In this document: in pieces, positions 36,401 to 50,480 of the stretch
Numbering within the stretch: the stretch's first letter is position 1
How the letters are laid out: each line of letters starts with the position of its first letter
Source: Gymnorhina tibicen
Taxonomy: Eukaryota > Chordata > Aves > Passeriformes > Artamidae
Length of the DNA stretch: 64,000 bases
Assembly: GCA_013399875.1 (NCBI GenBank)
Contig: VXAZ01007723.1
Span: 1,858 to 65,857 of the forward strand
Direction: 5' to 3'
Program-made: the position numbers and the translations under genes
Notes under the pieces: model-generated
What the model saw: only the letters and a program-made list of their open reading frames with translations
Told to the model about the DNA's origin: nothing
The model's database searches: none

Positions 36401-39400
36401 GATATCTCTGCAGGTGAATTGCTGTAGATAGTGACATTGTTGTATTATCTTGAGCAAATCTTTTCATTCTCCCTCCTTTTTCTATGCCTGTATATGTGTC
36501 TGTGGGAAAGGGAAGAAGGGTTCTGTGTGAAATTGTGTGTTCTCACTCCCTGCTGACAGGGAAGATTCCCTTTCCGTTCTTTTGGAAGGAAACTGTGCTT
36601 TGTTTAGCCATTAATTCAAGGCCATATTTTGCTATTTCTATTTTTATAGTTTACTTTTATACAACTGATCTGACTCTGACAGGCACTGTACACATACAAA
36701 AGGAAAAGACAGACCATGTCTTAAAGAATTCATGCCCTTAAGTTAATAAAAGCCTTAGCAGATAAAAGGAAGGGAAAAAAAAGGCAAGATTAATGATTAA
36801 TGATTGATACAATAAACAGTAATTTCTACATGTCAGTTCCAGGACCATGCTTTTAATGCTTACAAAAGGACCAGCAATGACTTCCAGTATTTAGATATAG
36901 AAAAGTCTCTTTCTTACCTGGAGGAGAAGGGAAGACAGCAATGAATAAAAGATGCAAAAGTAGATTCCAGGAATTGATGGTCAGAGAAGACCTTTTACGG
37001 GAATGTCAAGAAAAACTACCAATAAATACCACCCAGCCATCAAAATAAAAAATTGAATTGAGTGGTATATCTCATAACAGAAAATAATTTAATTTATGAA
37101 AAAAACATTAAACACCATTCAAAATCCAGTCACAAACAAAGGACATTCTATTTCATTTGAAGTTGTTTTATATAAGGTTAATAATTTCTATTTAAGGAGA
37201 AAGAATATTATGAAATTTCTTCCATTTATAGGAAGTGTTTTTGAAAAATATTATGATTTCTTCTCTTTTCTAAGTTTCATTCCTAAACATGGGGGGTCAA
37301 TCTGTTTCAAAAGTGTTGTTCAGCTAAGGAACACAGGAGCTACATAACAACTAAAAGACGTAGTGGTGTAACATACTAAATCAAGGGATACAGTCTTTCT
37401 CAATTTTAGAAATTAAGGTAAGAAGTTCTTCCAAAAACATTCAAATATACATTTAAAGCTGGTTTATTAATTTTGTTGTTGTTACTGATATACCAGTAGT
37501 ACTTATAATCTGCCAGACATCTACCACCAACTAGTTTTAAGTTCTGAGTGCAGTATTCAGAACTGAAGTCTTTCTAGTCCTGTAAGAACAGGTTATTAGA
37601 TATTGAATTAATTGTAAAAAGCATTTTTAATTATAATACCTTTTTCAAATTGATCCATAGGGGTAGTTTCACACATACAAAGGGATGACATCAGTAAAAA
37701 GCCATTAGATGATCCTTTTGATTTGAGATTTTTAAGGCAAGTCATGATATTCAAAAAGCTCTCACTATTGCAGAGCATCAGCATCAATATAACTTTATTT
37801 TCTATGGTTCTTTTGGGAAAACTCTGTGTATTCCTGTTAATGCCTGAAGGAGTCATGCTGGGTCTTTAAGAAGGACTTATACTGAAATTGATTTTTAATT
37901 TTTTTTCGGATGGACATGATATGAAATAGGAAATACTAACTAAGCATGCATCAAAACTCACAGCCCTGATGATGGACTTGCTCTTCTAGAAGGATGGAAT
38001 ATCAGGAGAATGGAGCAAAATCAGTGAGGAATCGGCTTGATCCTGTTTCAGTTCTAACAGTAGAGTTCATGGTAATACACTGTACCACCATCTGGCATAT
38101 AAGACATATTTTTCAAAATACAGAGCTATGTTGTTGGATTTAAAACAGAGATAATGCTACTGCCAACGAAGTAAACAAGGAAAGAAAGCTGGAGTCCATA
38201 AAGTGCAGTTCTGATTCTCTGCAAAATAAATGCCAAGGAAACAGAAGAGTGGTTTTTCACTTGTTTAATCCAACACCTGTAAATACAGCAAGACTCATTA
38301 GTTGTAGAGGAGACAAAGTGGTGAGATTAAAGTTTGCATTGTCACCAAAGTTCTAATCAACAAAATCAATGTGATTATTTCTACTTGTCTGGAAGATGCA
38401 AAATATTTGCTGTCAGGCAGCAGATGTGTTTGGTCAGCAAATTAGATGGTCTGAGATATATTTTTCTGGTTCTCCTACACAGAGAAATGAAGAAAGGTCT
38501 GTTTTCACTAACTTTCAGAATATGTTTCTTAAGAGTAGATAAAATATATCCCTGCAAAATGGATTGGCTACTGAGATGTCTTACAGGCATGGGGATGCTG
38601 AGCAAGAGGTGACATTACCATTTTATATCAGGCATGACTGTATAGCAGCAAAAATTGCAAGAAAAAGAGAACCTCATCATGAAAAAAAAAATCAAAAATC
38701 AGTTTCAGATACCCGAAATTTGCTTGGAAGATAATTATTTTGCAGTGGGAAAACATGCCATGATGCTTCAGCTGAGAAATAAAGCATGTGTAGAAAGGCA
38801 GAAATAGCAAAGCAATACAAAGACTTCAAGATAGATTGGATTATGAGAAGAATCCTGTCTCTATATCTTCCATTTGAACAAGTCACTTGGGAAAAATCCT
38901 TTGTACAGGGATATACAGTTCTACATTTGGGAGGTTGATGAATGCACTCATATTGTCAATAATGACAAAAATCTCTTTCCCTTGTGGTCAGCAATCCCCA
39001 CAGAAACTTCACAGAAGGGATGTACTTTGCTTTCTTACAAAAATATATGGTATGCACTGCTGTCCTCCAATGTATGTCTTTGAAATTATGCCAGTGGGAG
39101 AGGACAAAACAGAAATGCCTATTAAAACAAACAACTAGGGTCACTGAAGGTTATTAAAAATTTAGCTAAGCATCTCTCAGATATAGTTTAATAATATTTG
39201 CCCTGTGTTCTGAAGTAATGGTCTAGTCTTAGTGCATTCTGTTCATCTACGCATACAGAATTTAAAAACTCTAAAATTAAGAATAAGCAGTGGTTGCTAT
39301 AAACCAGAAGTACTTGTTGGGGTGCAGTAACTATCTAATGTCAAAAGAATAAAATGGTTTGTATTATGCTTTCTTAAACTTTCCTTTCAAAGATAAAGGT

Positions 39401-40133
39401 TCTACTTTGTGACCTAATATGATGTCAAGACACAAATAACAACATATGCAACAATACAGTTACAGAAATATAGAGTAGTAGAGAATTAATGGCAAGAACA
39501 AAACCCATAATGGTGTACCCTTAAATATGGGGTTTTTTTCCACAGAACTATGACAAATTCTATTTCATTTTTTCATATTCAGAAATTGTAACATTAAACA
39601 TAGTGTTTTGATTTTGTGACAAGATACATTATATCCATATAGTGTCATTTCAAATATAATGGATCATTTTAAGATATGTGATTACTTTTGTATGTTTCAA
39701 GTTTGTTGCCTGATCATTTCATTAAATATTGCCCAACTCTTGTAGGGAAAAAACAGATTTCCCACTCAACTTCTCTTAAAAATTCATGATTTTATAGGTC
39801 TGTATCTTTCTTTTTATAGGACTATGTCTATTTGTGTCCTCTTTTCCAAGGCAGTCTTTATGTAGAACACTTCCATAGCTGTAAACATCTTTTTTATCTT
39901 TCTATGTATCTTTCCTCAATCTTTCAGAGGTGGATGAATCCTTTTAAAACACAAAGCTTCTTAGAAAGGAGTATGATAACCTGAATGATGTTCTTCTGTT
40001 AGATATATTCTCATTCCCTTTTTAAGCAGTTACACATGTAAAAGTGGGCAAGGTGAATTGCTAATATAAATTGGTATCATATATATGAGGAGATGAAGAC
40101 TTTGAGAGCATAGGTGGGTCACATATGGATGAT

Positions 40134-40154
40134 ATAACACATGCATAACACATG
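40134..40154. repeat. 11-bp tandem duplication
   Basis: ATAACACATGC is followed by ATAACACATGT, with one terminal mismatch. Confidence 0.88.
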
Positions 40155-43100
40155 TTTTGGCAATAACAAGAGTCCAAGTCACTCTGATGCTCTTGCTACC
40201 ACACCTCATATCAGGCTAGAATCACATGGATGATGCTCACATGCAGTGAAGGGTTGGAGCCAAAACACAGACTTGGAATACAGAGGCATCACTACTAACT
40301 TTAAAAAATGTGTGTGATGGCTTTCATTTGAATTACTGTCACATATCTCAGAGCTTTCACTGAGTGTCTGATGCAGTAAAGTCTTAAATATATGTCTAAA
40401 ATTAAGAATGGAGGGAAATATTAGCTTCGATGGCCAAGGTTCTGAAAAGGAAGCAAGGCTTATGGGGAGGGATCTTTTACTAGACTAACTAGTAGTTGAA
40501 CTAGAAATGGATTTTGCACTTGAAAGTCTGACTTTCTTTCCCTAACTGTATCACTGGGTTTACCAAAAAACATTATTCCTCTCTGCAAAGCTTGCTTAAC
40601 TTACAACTTAAAGATGTCAGTAATTCTGGTGGAATCAGTAAAGATATTTACATTTCAAATACATATAATCATGAATGGTTAGTGAATTGTCCTCTGAATT
40701 ATACCTGACTCTAAAACAGAAAATCAACAACAGCCCTGTAAAGTGGACATCACCTCTCTTCTTTGATATTTATTTAAAAATGCAATGTCTTCATGTCGGG
40801 GCATAATTTCCATATTATGGTTGCAGCCAAAGCAGGTTTATAAAGCCAATAGGCAGTAGGCATGCTTTATGTAGCCCCAAATTGTCAGGCAAATGCAGTC
40901 TCCTTTTTCATGGTCCAACTTCTCCTAAAGACAGAGGATACCTTGTGAATCAGAATTGTGTTTGCTTTGTAGTGATGGAGCTTGCCTCAGACACGCTTCC
41001 TTGAAGCAGGCTTGAGTTAAGCTGATGTTACTGGCTTCTCACACTTATGAGTGCCAAGGGGAAAAATAATTTAAAAGTTGTACATTTAAAAGTAGCATGC
41101 ACCATTAAGCTGAGTCTACTCTGGAGGAGATGTGTGAATTGACTGATATATTGACACGGTGCTTAGTGCAGCAGTGCAGACGTGCACGTGGCTTGGGAGT
41201 TGGATAGGGAGGGGGAGGAGAGCTATTTGTTTTGTTGTGTCAAACCATTCTGCTGTCTCTGAAAGGAAACTCATTTTGGGATAATGGAAGAACAGGCATA
41301 GAAACTCAAACAATAGTTGCTGGATCTTAAAAGACACCCACATGTAATTTATTTCCTTTTTTAATAGACTGTTAGGCATTAAAGTGTCCATAGTGTTATT
41401 AAACTGGTATATTCGGAGTATTATAAAAGAAAGTGAAACATCTTCAAGCTGACAGGCACTTGTACTGAGATCAGCCAGTGTTTCTTTCCTGGATCCCAAA
41501 GATGCTGTCTTATGGCTCCAATTTTTTCTTCATTTTAAGAAACTCATTGTGTCTATATTTTTGTTAGGTTTATTTTGTCATCAAGAGTACAGAATGAAAG
41601 ATATTTCACTTTTGCATTGGTGAGTTCAAGATGAGTTTTTCAACATCAGTTTTATTTGACATCATGTTATCTGCACTCCTTGATCAACCCTTCACGTGGA
41701 ATCCTTTCATAGCTTTTTTAGTGCTGTTGATCACATGTGGGGACTGCGCAAAAATGAGCCTCTTTTTCCTCAGCTATTGTGGCTGCTATTGAGGCAGCCA
41801 AAGCCTAAACTATGCTAAAATTGCTACATGATATGGGTAATGAAATGCAGCAATCTTTTCTACTTACTCTGTCGAGTGAACCAACTGATTCCATATTGCA
41901 GTATTTGCATTGAATGTAAATATATTGGAGCCACTCTTTCTACACCTGGACTATACAGAGAAATACTGTTTGAAAACCCAACAGGCAGAAAAACACCAGA
42001 GAAATATAACAGGGAAAGCAGTTTACACTGTAAATATTATATTATATTAACATGCCAAAAGATAATTAAACTGAAATTATCGTCTCCTTAACATAATAAA
42101 AAGAACATTGAATATTCTATGGAGCAAAGAGGTATTTTTGGCATCTGGCTACAGCTTCTCTACAGACACGCTATATACAATAAGTACCAGTTCAGGAGTG
42201 CTTGCCAAAAACATTGTGTTAGAATAATGTTGGAAATGCATTGTTGTTGCTATTGGTGTTAATAATATTAGCAGAATTATTTTTACAAAAGTTTTCTTTG
42301 TAATATACCAAAGATAAACTCAGGAAGAATAAGTTGTATGATAGAGATGGCTCCCTAAGGCTTGATTGTTAGCATTCACTTATACTTTTAAACTGAGAAA
42401 TTTTTACTGTCAACATTTGTAGGGAAATTGGAATTGTCTTATAAAAATTGAAAACTTTCTAAAAAAATAATGTGAGCTACTGATGTTGAGTACAGATTGT
42501 CCCATTCTTCCTTCTCTCCTCTCTCTTTGCTTTCTTATTTTTTTCCTTTAACAATAGCTGACCAAATAATATGGTGTCCACGAGGAGAATGTCAACAATT
42601 ACCAGAAATAGGAAAGTCATTTCTCTTCATTGAGTATTGCAATTAATCTTAACAGAAGGATGCAGTGAATCATGCATTAAATAGCTCAGTAGGTTAGATA
42701 GAAACTGGGCAGTAACTAAGAAGAAGAAAAGCAACATAGGAAATGAGACTGGTGCAAATAAATAGCAGATGAATTTAAACAGGAGCTACCACTTTGACTT
42801 GGCATTAAAAATATTATATAACATGAAATGGATGGCAATTATCAACTTGGTTCCAGAAATGAACTGGATACTGTCTTCATTTTGGGCCAGCTGATCCAAA
42901 TGTAAACCAACCTCTTCTGAAAACTAAATACATAAAAGAGTATTTAATTCACAACTGAAATCTATACCAAGGTTTAGATGTCTTCCCTTTAATGGAAAAA
43001 TGATTGCAAAAAGATATTGTGAAGTACTATTTGACACTGAGGTCATGCTACTCACATACATTACACACAAGAAAGGACTCTTTATGCTTACTTTGTAGAA

Positions 43101-43289
43101 AAGAGTTGCAGTTACTGCTTGAACTGATTAAGGTATTGTTTTAAAATGCACTTCTGCCTTTCCAAACGGTTTCATTAAGGCCAGAGTGACATAATACTGC
43201 ACATCTGTAATTCAAATTTGTTGCCACTGAAGCAATAAAAAGCAAGTGCTTTTTTTTTTCTTGCCTTTTTTTTTTTTTTTTTTTTGCTG

Positions 43290-43316
43290 NNNNNNNNNNN
43301 NNNNNNNNNNNNNNNN
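43290..43316. other. Assembly gap (27 N) inside a poly-T tract
   Basis: A run of 27 N is flanked by 20 T residues (43266-43285) plus GCTG on the left and nine T residues on the right. The missing sequence is probably more T-rich simple repeat that was not resolved in assembly. The true length is unknown. A minus-strand frame across it (43141-43332) includes the N bases and is not a gene. Confidence 0.98.
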
Positions 43317-46300
43317 TTTTTTTTTGGTGCATTAAGCAGATTTACTCTTTAACAGTGAAGCTTCAGTGGATGATTATGACATCAAAGTGTGAAAGACAGT
43401 GATTATGTACTGCAGGGGGAAAAGACGGATAAATACAGACATTTAATTCCCTTAGCTTAAGGAGACATTATTCCTGGCTAGTAGGAAAAATAAGTATTCC
43501 ACCTCTATTTCATTTAGGCAAAATCAGGTATGGATTCAACCAACTTGCCTTGTCGAAAAGATTTACTTCTAAAAATATTAATTGTAAGTTTGTTTCCTTT
43601 CTCTAAATAAAATTTCAATAAGTATTTTCTTTTTTTTTTTTCTTTACTTGGAGCCTTAATGCAGGCAGCTTGTTGTTCTCCATTCCAAAGAGCTCATCCA
43701 TGACTGTGCCTAGGCGTGACCTTCCCCACCACCGCAAAAAAGACATAGGACTATGAAATCAATCTTAAAAGGAACATACTGGATATAGAGCCCAAGGAAT
43801 CTAAGTAATTCAACAATGATTTCAGAACTTTAGGCTTCCTCTGAAATTGGGAATCACTTTTTGTATGTAATTCTCAAAAAGAAAAGAGAATACACAAAAC
43901 TTGATGCAAGAAACACAAGATTTGATACAGCTACCACTGAAGTTCCAGGAAAGATTTTGCTGTTAGGTTAGGATTTTATTGCATATATAACAACTCCAGC
44001 ATTCTGATGTTTAACCTACATTAACAAAATGTTTGGGTTTGATCTTAAGTTGCACGAAATAAGCAGAAAGATAAATTGCTGTCAGCCCTTAAAAGGACAC
44101 CCAGACAATACCACAGATTAAATTCAAAACAAGTTTTGCCTTTAGTTCAGAAAAATTTATTCAGTTGAAGGTAGGAAAGGAGAAAGATGGGGGCAGTGAG
44201 GGGGTTGTGGATTTAGTTACTGGGGGGAGGGTGGAAAAGACATCAGAATAATCCTCTTGATCTATAACCAGTATATATCAATTAAGTGCCAGACTTCAAG
44301 CACATGTTTTTTAATGAAGAATTTTTTAAAGGATAAAAAGTAAAACAGTAAGTCCAGTAGATTATTTGCTTTTTAATATTGCTATTTCTTTAAAATTCTA
44401 CACTTTAAAAAAATATTATCCCTGGCTCCTTTTTTCACACATAGTGCAACAAATACAATGGGTGATGAGGGCCTTATTTTTTTTTGACCCTGTTACTGAA
44501 TGCATTTTTATGAAGAGAAAAGAGTTCAGAAACAACTTTCTTGTGAGGAACAGATGAGTAGATGACATGAGGACAGGAAAACAGGAGTATAAGGTAAGAG
44601 TTAAAGCTGAAATTGTTGAAATTGTCTCGTGTGCTGAGATTTGCGTTGTTGTGTTAGAAAGCAAAAAGAGAGGGGAAGTTTCCAGTAACACGTCAATGTC
44701 AAGAAGCTGGGAGAAAATTCTGCCTCCACAGAAATCAATGGCATAAAGCTATCGATTGTCATGAAACCTAGTTTTCATCTAAGTTTTTGCCAGCTAGCAA
44801 TGATGTGTCCAGCTCAAATACTAGACATTGAATCATTCTTAAAGATGTATTCTGATTTTAGTTTAAAACTCCTTGTTGATGAAAGCCTTCTCTTCAGTTT
44901 CCAGAAAACATCTGTATTAGGTTTTTAACTTATCAACCTGCAAAAGGTGTATGTTCATGTTTCTTGTAGGTTTGCAATTTTTCTTCTCCTCTTCCTTCTC
45001 TTCACCTTTTCTTATGTTCTCTCCTGAATGAAATCTTGAGGTCTGGTCCTGCAATGACATAAATAAGAAAATTAAAACATTCCAGATGAACTGCTTCCAA
45101 ACGGTAATGCTTTATTATACAACACAGTGTATCCTGAAACTAGACTGTCATTCCATGCATCTGGAAATCCTTTGACCACTGAACACTGGATATTTTTCTA
45201 GCAGCTGTATGAACATCTGTGTTGTGCAGTTTGCAGTGGTTCGGAGTGCACATGCAGTTGGGTGAGTTAGCAGTCCTGCAGAATCATCACAGTCTAATCT
45301 AACACTCTTTGAGAAACGTGTTTCAGCACTGTCCAAGAACAAAACCCAAATGGTTTTATAGTTAAACAAAGAGCACAGAAACCGCTAATACATCGTCTGC
45401 TTTTATACCTTATCCAGAACAGAGAGCCCCCAAAGGACCAAATCAGAAACATGCTCTAAAGCCCTGCGTCACCTGCAATCTTCACTGGGGTGATTGCACG
45501 AATTTCCTACACATATCACACTATCATGTGGCAATCTGAATAAAGAATTTGAATCCCTATATATAGATGCCTGGAAGGCATTAATAGAAAAGTGTCATAA
45601 CATGCACCTGATATCTTCTCAAACACACTTTTGCCATCATTATATAGTTAGGAAAGAGTTTTTAGCTAATGATTTTAGACACATAAACATATCAGTATCT
45701 CTTTCTAAAAGATCAAGAGAGGAATAATAAATCAAAAAGTATTCAGGTGATAAGAGAGGAGATGCTATGAGTTATTGCAATGAGCACTGAATGATATGCA
45801 TGTATTAGGAAGACACCTCAGAAAGATTAGACCATATCACTCTGATTCATTTTAATGTAGTTCTTTGTATTAAAAAAATAGGTTTTTCAGGGGAGAGAAA
45901 GTAAGCACTGTTGCTTGTGTAATGTATTAAACCCATGACATTTTTAATTCTTGCTTTGCTACCCCTTTTATTTTTTTATAGTCTAGCTTCTAAAAATGTT
46001 AAGAAATTTGGCAGACCTCATGGAATTCTGATTTTAAGAACACAAAACAGGAAGCTATTTTGAATGCTCCCTCTTGATCCATCTTTGTGCTGGCAGCACA
46101 ATGCCTGTAAAATCCACCTGCTGGAAGTCGGGTGGTTTATGCAAAGGGATGTCATGGTAATTTGGAAACTGCTGAATACAGAGTGAAGCCTTTTCCTGCC
46201 CCCAAACCTGCCACACCAGTTTTTCTAGCTCATTACATGCCAAAACTTTTGATTGATGTGCTCACTTCAGTCATGGGTAATTTTAACTCCTATATTAAGT

Positions 46301-47681
46301 AGCTGCTGCTTCCACTCCATTATATTACCTCGTATGGGGCAAATCAGAGCTCAAGCTTGGCCTGTATTGGCTTGACCTAAAAGGCAGAGTAAGCCTTTGT
46401 TCAGTTTTGTGTAGGCAGCAAGCCAATATTTCAAAACAACTTAGACAATCACCCTGCCTTTTCTTAATTGTCAAGTTCCCTTGAAAATTGAGCTTTTAAG
46501 GACTACTGCATAGCATTTTTTCAGGAGCTCTGAAGAGATAAGAAAGTTGTTAGAGGCTTTCTAGACACGGATACAAATTTTTTCATTAAATTTAAGGATA
46601 ATATTAAGGGCAGCACAGAATAACTTGTGACTGCCTTGCACTATTGTCAGTGGGATAAAACTCCTACTTTGCACAGCCTTGTTGCATAATTCCCTGGGTA
46701 GGTTTGGGACTGAAAAGAGGCTGAAGAGAAACACTGTGTGTTTTCTCAGAAAAGAGCCTCCACCTACAGTCCTATAGAAGTCAGGCTGTATGTAAAGAGA
46801 GAAATGACGACCTAAAATGATTAATCTAGCTTAAGACTCCTTAAAATGAACCTTATTTAAATTGACTGTTTAGGTTCCCTATATTTCAAAGAGGAAAATA
46901 TCAGTCCTTCCAGTTCATCTCATCATTAAATTAGTGTATAAAATGGGAGATTTAAGTGGCTGTGAAGGGCTGTGAATGGATATATGTAATGTTTCTTAAA
47001 TCTGATCTCTACCCTCAGGTTTAGGGCTATATATCATCCAGTCACCTAAAGATTTGAGAATGATACAGAATATAAGATTTTAGACTGCAAGCAGATTCTC
47101 CTTTGTTTAATTCTGTTTCAGATACCACTACTGGGAGGAAAGCTGTTAGTTTGAGATGTGGCTTGGCTTTAACAATAGGATAGCTGAGAGGAAATAGTCC
47201 CCATAAATAGTTTTTGGACTTCAATTTCTGTGTTAAGTATGCAATTTAAAGATCCATGTAAAGCTATTTGGTGGAATATTAAACATTCAAGGTCCTATCA
47301 CTGCTTCACTGATTAAGTTCAAATGCACATTTCAAATATAACTGTGTAGATATTGTTGCTTGCTGACAAAGCACATTTATTCAAGTGTGCTGGTTATAAG
47401 TAACAAAGACACAAATTATAAATGTGCATAGTCATGCCTGGATCCATTTTATCCTTTTTTATACAGCACGGACGTAGACACTTAACACCTTCAAAATGAT
47501 CTTCTGGATGGATGATTTAGGCATTGTACAAACACCTAAGAATAAAACCACAGATAGGTAAAATACAACAGAAAGAGTAGGATTCATTTAACTAAACAGA
47601 CACAAACTTCACAAATGTTGATATATGAATCCTTGGGTTAATTATGAAGATATACCCATCTTTGAGCTAATTTTTTTAATC

Positions 47682-47708
47682 CTCAGAAAGAAACAGGTTC
47701 TTTCTGAG
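47682..47708. repeat. Perfect 11-bp inverted repeat, 5-nt loop
   Basis: CTCAGAAAGAA (47682-47692) pairs exactly with TTCTTTCTGAG (47698-47708) around ACAGG. No adjacent feature explains it. Confidence 0.93.
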
Positions 47709-49275
47709 AATAGTGACTCTCAGTCCAAAATAGTCAACTAATACACACCAAAATAATTACTTTCTGCAATGACTGATTGTCTCTGTTTGGAAGAAAGGGA
47801 GACCATTCTGTACAGCTTGGAGTATTTTTCCATACTGCTGATGCCAAGAGTTAGATATGATTAATCCCTTCCGAAGATTCTTAAAAACCTAGTGCTGGAA
47901 CTTGTAGCCTAAGGGCTTAGGTTTTTTGCTTCAGTGTCATAGAAAATTGGAATCCACCTGCTGAAGTTACTTCCCAGGGTTCATTTTACTCCTTTCCTAA
48001 AGTTTATTGTCTTTGCATTGAGGCAGTTGACCTAAACTATTATATTAAACTGGCTTTGATTTCAGTTCACAGAACTACATATAAAAATAATTTCAGAGAG
48101 GTCACAGAGGTTCTCCTTGAAGAAAGGGAAAATTAAGAAGTAATTAAAGGGCTTCTTTTTGTCTCATTATATGTTTGAGGAACTGTGGAATTCACCATCT
48201 CAGGAACCTGCAGAGGTCACAGATTGTAACATATTAAAACATGGAGCAGACTTCAACATGGATGCCTACTACCCACTAAACATGAGTGTTGACACAGCGT
48301 TCAAGACAATATGTGCTCCTGTATTTTAGTACATAAAAAGAAGAATACCTTCAGATCCCCACAGGATTTAAATAAATACTCAAGGAACACATTCTCTTCT
48401 TTTCCTGTTTTCAGGGTGACATGACATAGCATCAAGTTTCATGAAGATAACAAGAATTTTAAAGAGCCTAAATCACTTCCCACCTACTTTTGCAGCTGTG
48501 ACATGAAAAAAATAAGCAAGAGAAACATCTTCAGTGCACTGCATTCCCCTTCTGACACTTTTTGAAATTTTCAACCCTTGTGTTGACATGGGCTATTTCC
48601 ACCTGGCATGATTTTTTCACCCATGTCAAATAGGTGAACATTTATTGGTAGATTACCAATAATTTAATACCCAAAAGCAAAAAAAAGATGAAAGCGATAT
48701 TTTTATTTCAGAATTCTGGAAGGTAGGAATGAACACATAATTTCATTAAAATCAGACTAAACTTTTTTAAATATTTATGTATATAAGCTATGAAATTTTA
48801 ATATGATGTGCAAAATAAAACACAGGAAAATTCACCCCAGCAAATGCACAGGGAAACTTTAAAAGGCCTTACACTGACTTTTAACTCTGGAAAAGTTTCA
48901 GTGTACAAATAGCCATTGCTTTAATTTAAGAATTTAAGTGTGAAAATAATGTTAATTTTTCTTTGACTTAGAAATGTTAAATCAGTTTTTGAAACACCAC
49001 TACCAGTAACACAGTAGCAAGAGATATTATTTTAAACTCTTTTATTTAAAGGTTTTTTCTTTTTTTTTTTTCCAAGAGCCTTAAACTCTCAAATCATCAA
49101 CATGCCCCTTGAGGATTTTTTTGTCTCCTTCTTCTACATTTTAACTTTTACATGTTCCATTTTGTTGCCTGATTAAATCATTCTGCAAATCCTGTTTAAA
49201 GTGCCTTTTTTCACAGAGATTCAAAGCTTGATGTAAATACATCATGCCTGTAAAAAGAGAAAGAAGCTAATACAG

Positions 49276-49336
49276 TTATGCATACACTCTGGAGGAGTTC
49301 ATCTGAACTTCAGGCACGGTCTGTGATTTTTGACAG
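49276..49336 (+). other. Candidate small exon (61 nt) with strong donor
   Basis: The donor GACAG|GTATGT is good, and the frame reads MHTLWRSSSELQARSVIFD with two spare bases at each end. The exit phase fits the exon at 53824; the split codon would be AG|G (Arg). The acceptor (CTAATACAG) has no pyrimidine tract next to it, which is a serious weakness. The nearest tract (GCCTTTTTTCACAG, about 60 bases upstream) leads into stops in all frames. Confidence 0.15.
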
Positions 49337-50416
49337 GTATGTATATGGCTTTCACTGCTCTTTACCTCCAAAGTGCCATCATAAAATGTTTTTGGTTTTG
49401 GAGAATAGTATATACTGGGATTCAAAAACTCCTTTTATTTCACCATTGCACGGGGTTTTTTATAAGTGGTAGGCTGTGGTGATGCTCTTCTTCTGGGTTT
49501 AAATCAGGTTTGGTTCAATTTAATGCACGGAAACATCTATACTAGAAACACTCTACCATCATAGAAATACCAATAAAACCACCAAAGTACTCCTAATGGA
49601 GTCATTATCAAACTGAACCTTTGTATCAATGTAATAAATTCACTGTCTTGAAGCAAATCAAGCTAAAGAACATTTTTTTGCTGTAAAACAGAATCTGTAC
49701 TAAGGGTTTATATTAGCTCAGATGTGTGAGTTTAGGCTCACTTTCCACAGCTTGGCTCTTTGAACTGTAACAAAGTCTTTAAGGTAGACATAGTCTAAGT
49801 TAATTGGGAGCCAGCTTGGAAGAAATGGCTTAAATTAAACTTCAATAAAGCAGTGTGACATTGTAGTGGATTAAAAAGTGGTTTAAATTTGGTGTAAATG
49901 TGGTGAAAGTGTCTTCTTTGTATATGCAACTTTTGTGCAGTCAGCTGTCTCCTTATTCTCCCGGTTCTATCTTGAAATGTATTTTATTCAAGCTCAGATA
50001 TCAGCTTTCTTTCAAGTATAGCCTTCACATATAAGCAAATGTGTGTCAAGCAATTTAGGAATATGCCTGAAAGAAATATGATTTTCCCTCCTGAATCAAT
50101 CAATCCTCTCTTCTTCCTATACTACCTATACAATTCTTATAAATGATACCTTCACAATTCTGCTGGGAGGTTAAGTAAGTGAAATGTTAATGCAGTTCTA
50201 GTATGAGAGAAAATACATGTAGATTCCCAGTGCTCTGTAATCATAACGCCTCAAGATCGTATTCACATCCTCGAAATGCTGGCTGCGTATTATAATGTAT
50301 ATTTCTTTTAAAAGATTAAAAACAAAAAACGGAAAGAAGCAGGTAGAATCAATGCAATTGTGTGAGAACCAATGTAATTAATTCACTACAACTGGAACCT
50401 TGCAAAGGATTTACAA

Positions 50417-50480
50417 ACAAAGGGGTGGGATTGCAATTAACATGTTCCCTTGTCCCTGAGCAAGTCTCCCCTTTGATCTT
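50417..50480 (+). promoter_or_regulatory. SOX/TCF-type motif cluster
   Basis: ACAAAG (50417-50422) and the optimal TCF/LEF sequence CCTTTGATCTT (50470-50480) lie within about 65 bp. An AATTAATT homeodomain-type core lies upstream near 50377. The surrounding 50240-50700 block has more CpG and GC than its neighbours. This is a motif-only call for a possible enhancer. Confidence 0.3.

Larger units (their letters stand above)
25409..49275. other. About 24 kb of unique non-coding sequence
   Basis: No recognisable gene, structural RNA or transposable element was found, apart from the simple repeats, hairpins, CpG block and assembly gap listed separately. G-runs at 44189-44231 could form a quadruplex. 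Frames up to 127 codons (41116-41499 minus) have no recognisable product and no clear splice context. A weak MIR-like stretch lies near 34509-34575. Confidence 0.65.

Noticed and set aside
41116..41499. Minus-strand open frame of 127 codons
   Set aside because: No recognisable domain, no clear splice context, and the composition is like the surrounding non-coding DNA.
43141..43332. Minus-strand open frame of 63 codons across the gap
   Set aside because: It contains the 27 N bases and a poly-A/poly-T translation (lysine run). It is an artefact of the gap and homopolymer.
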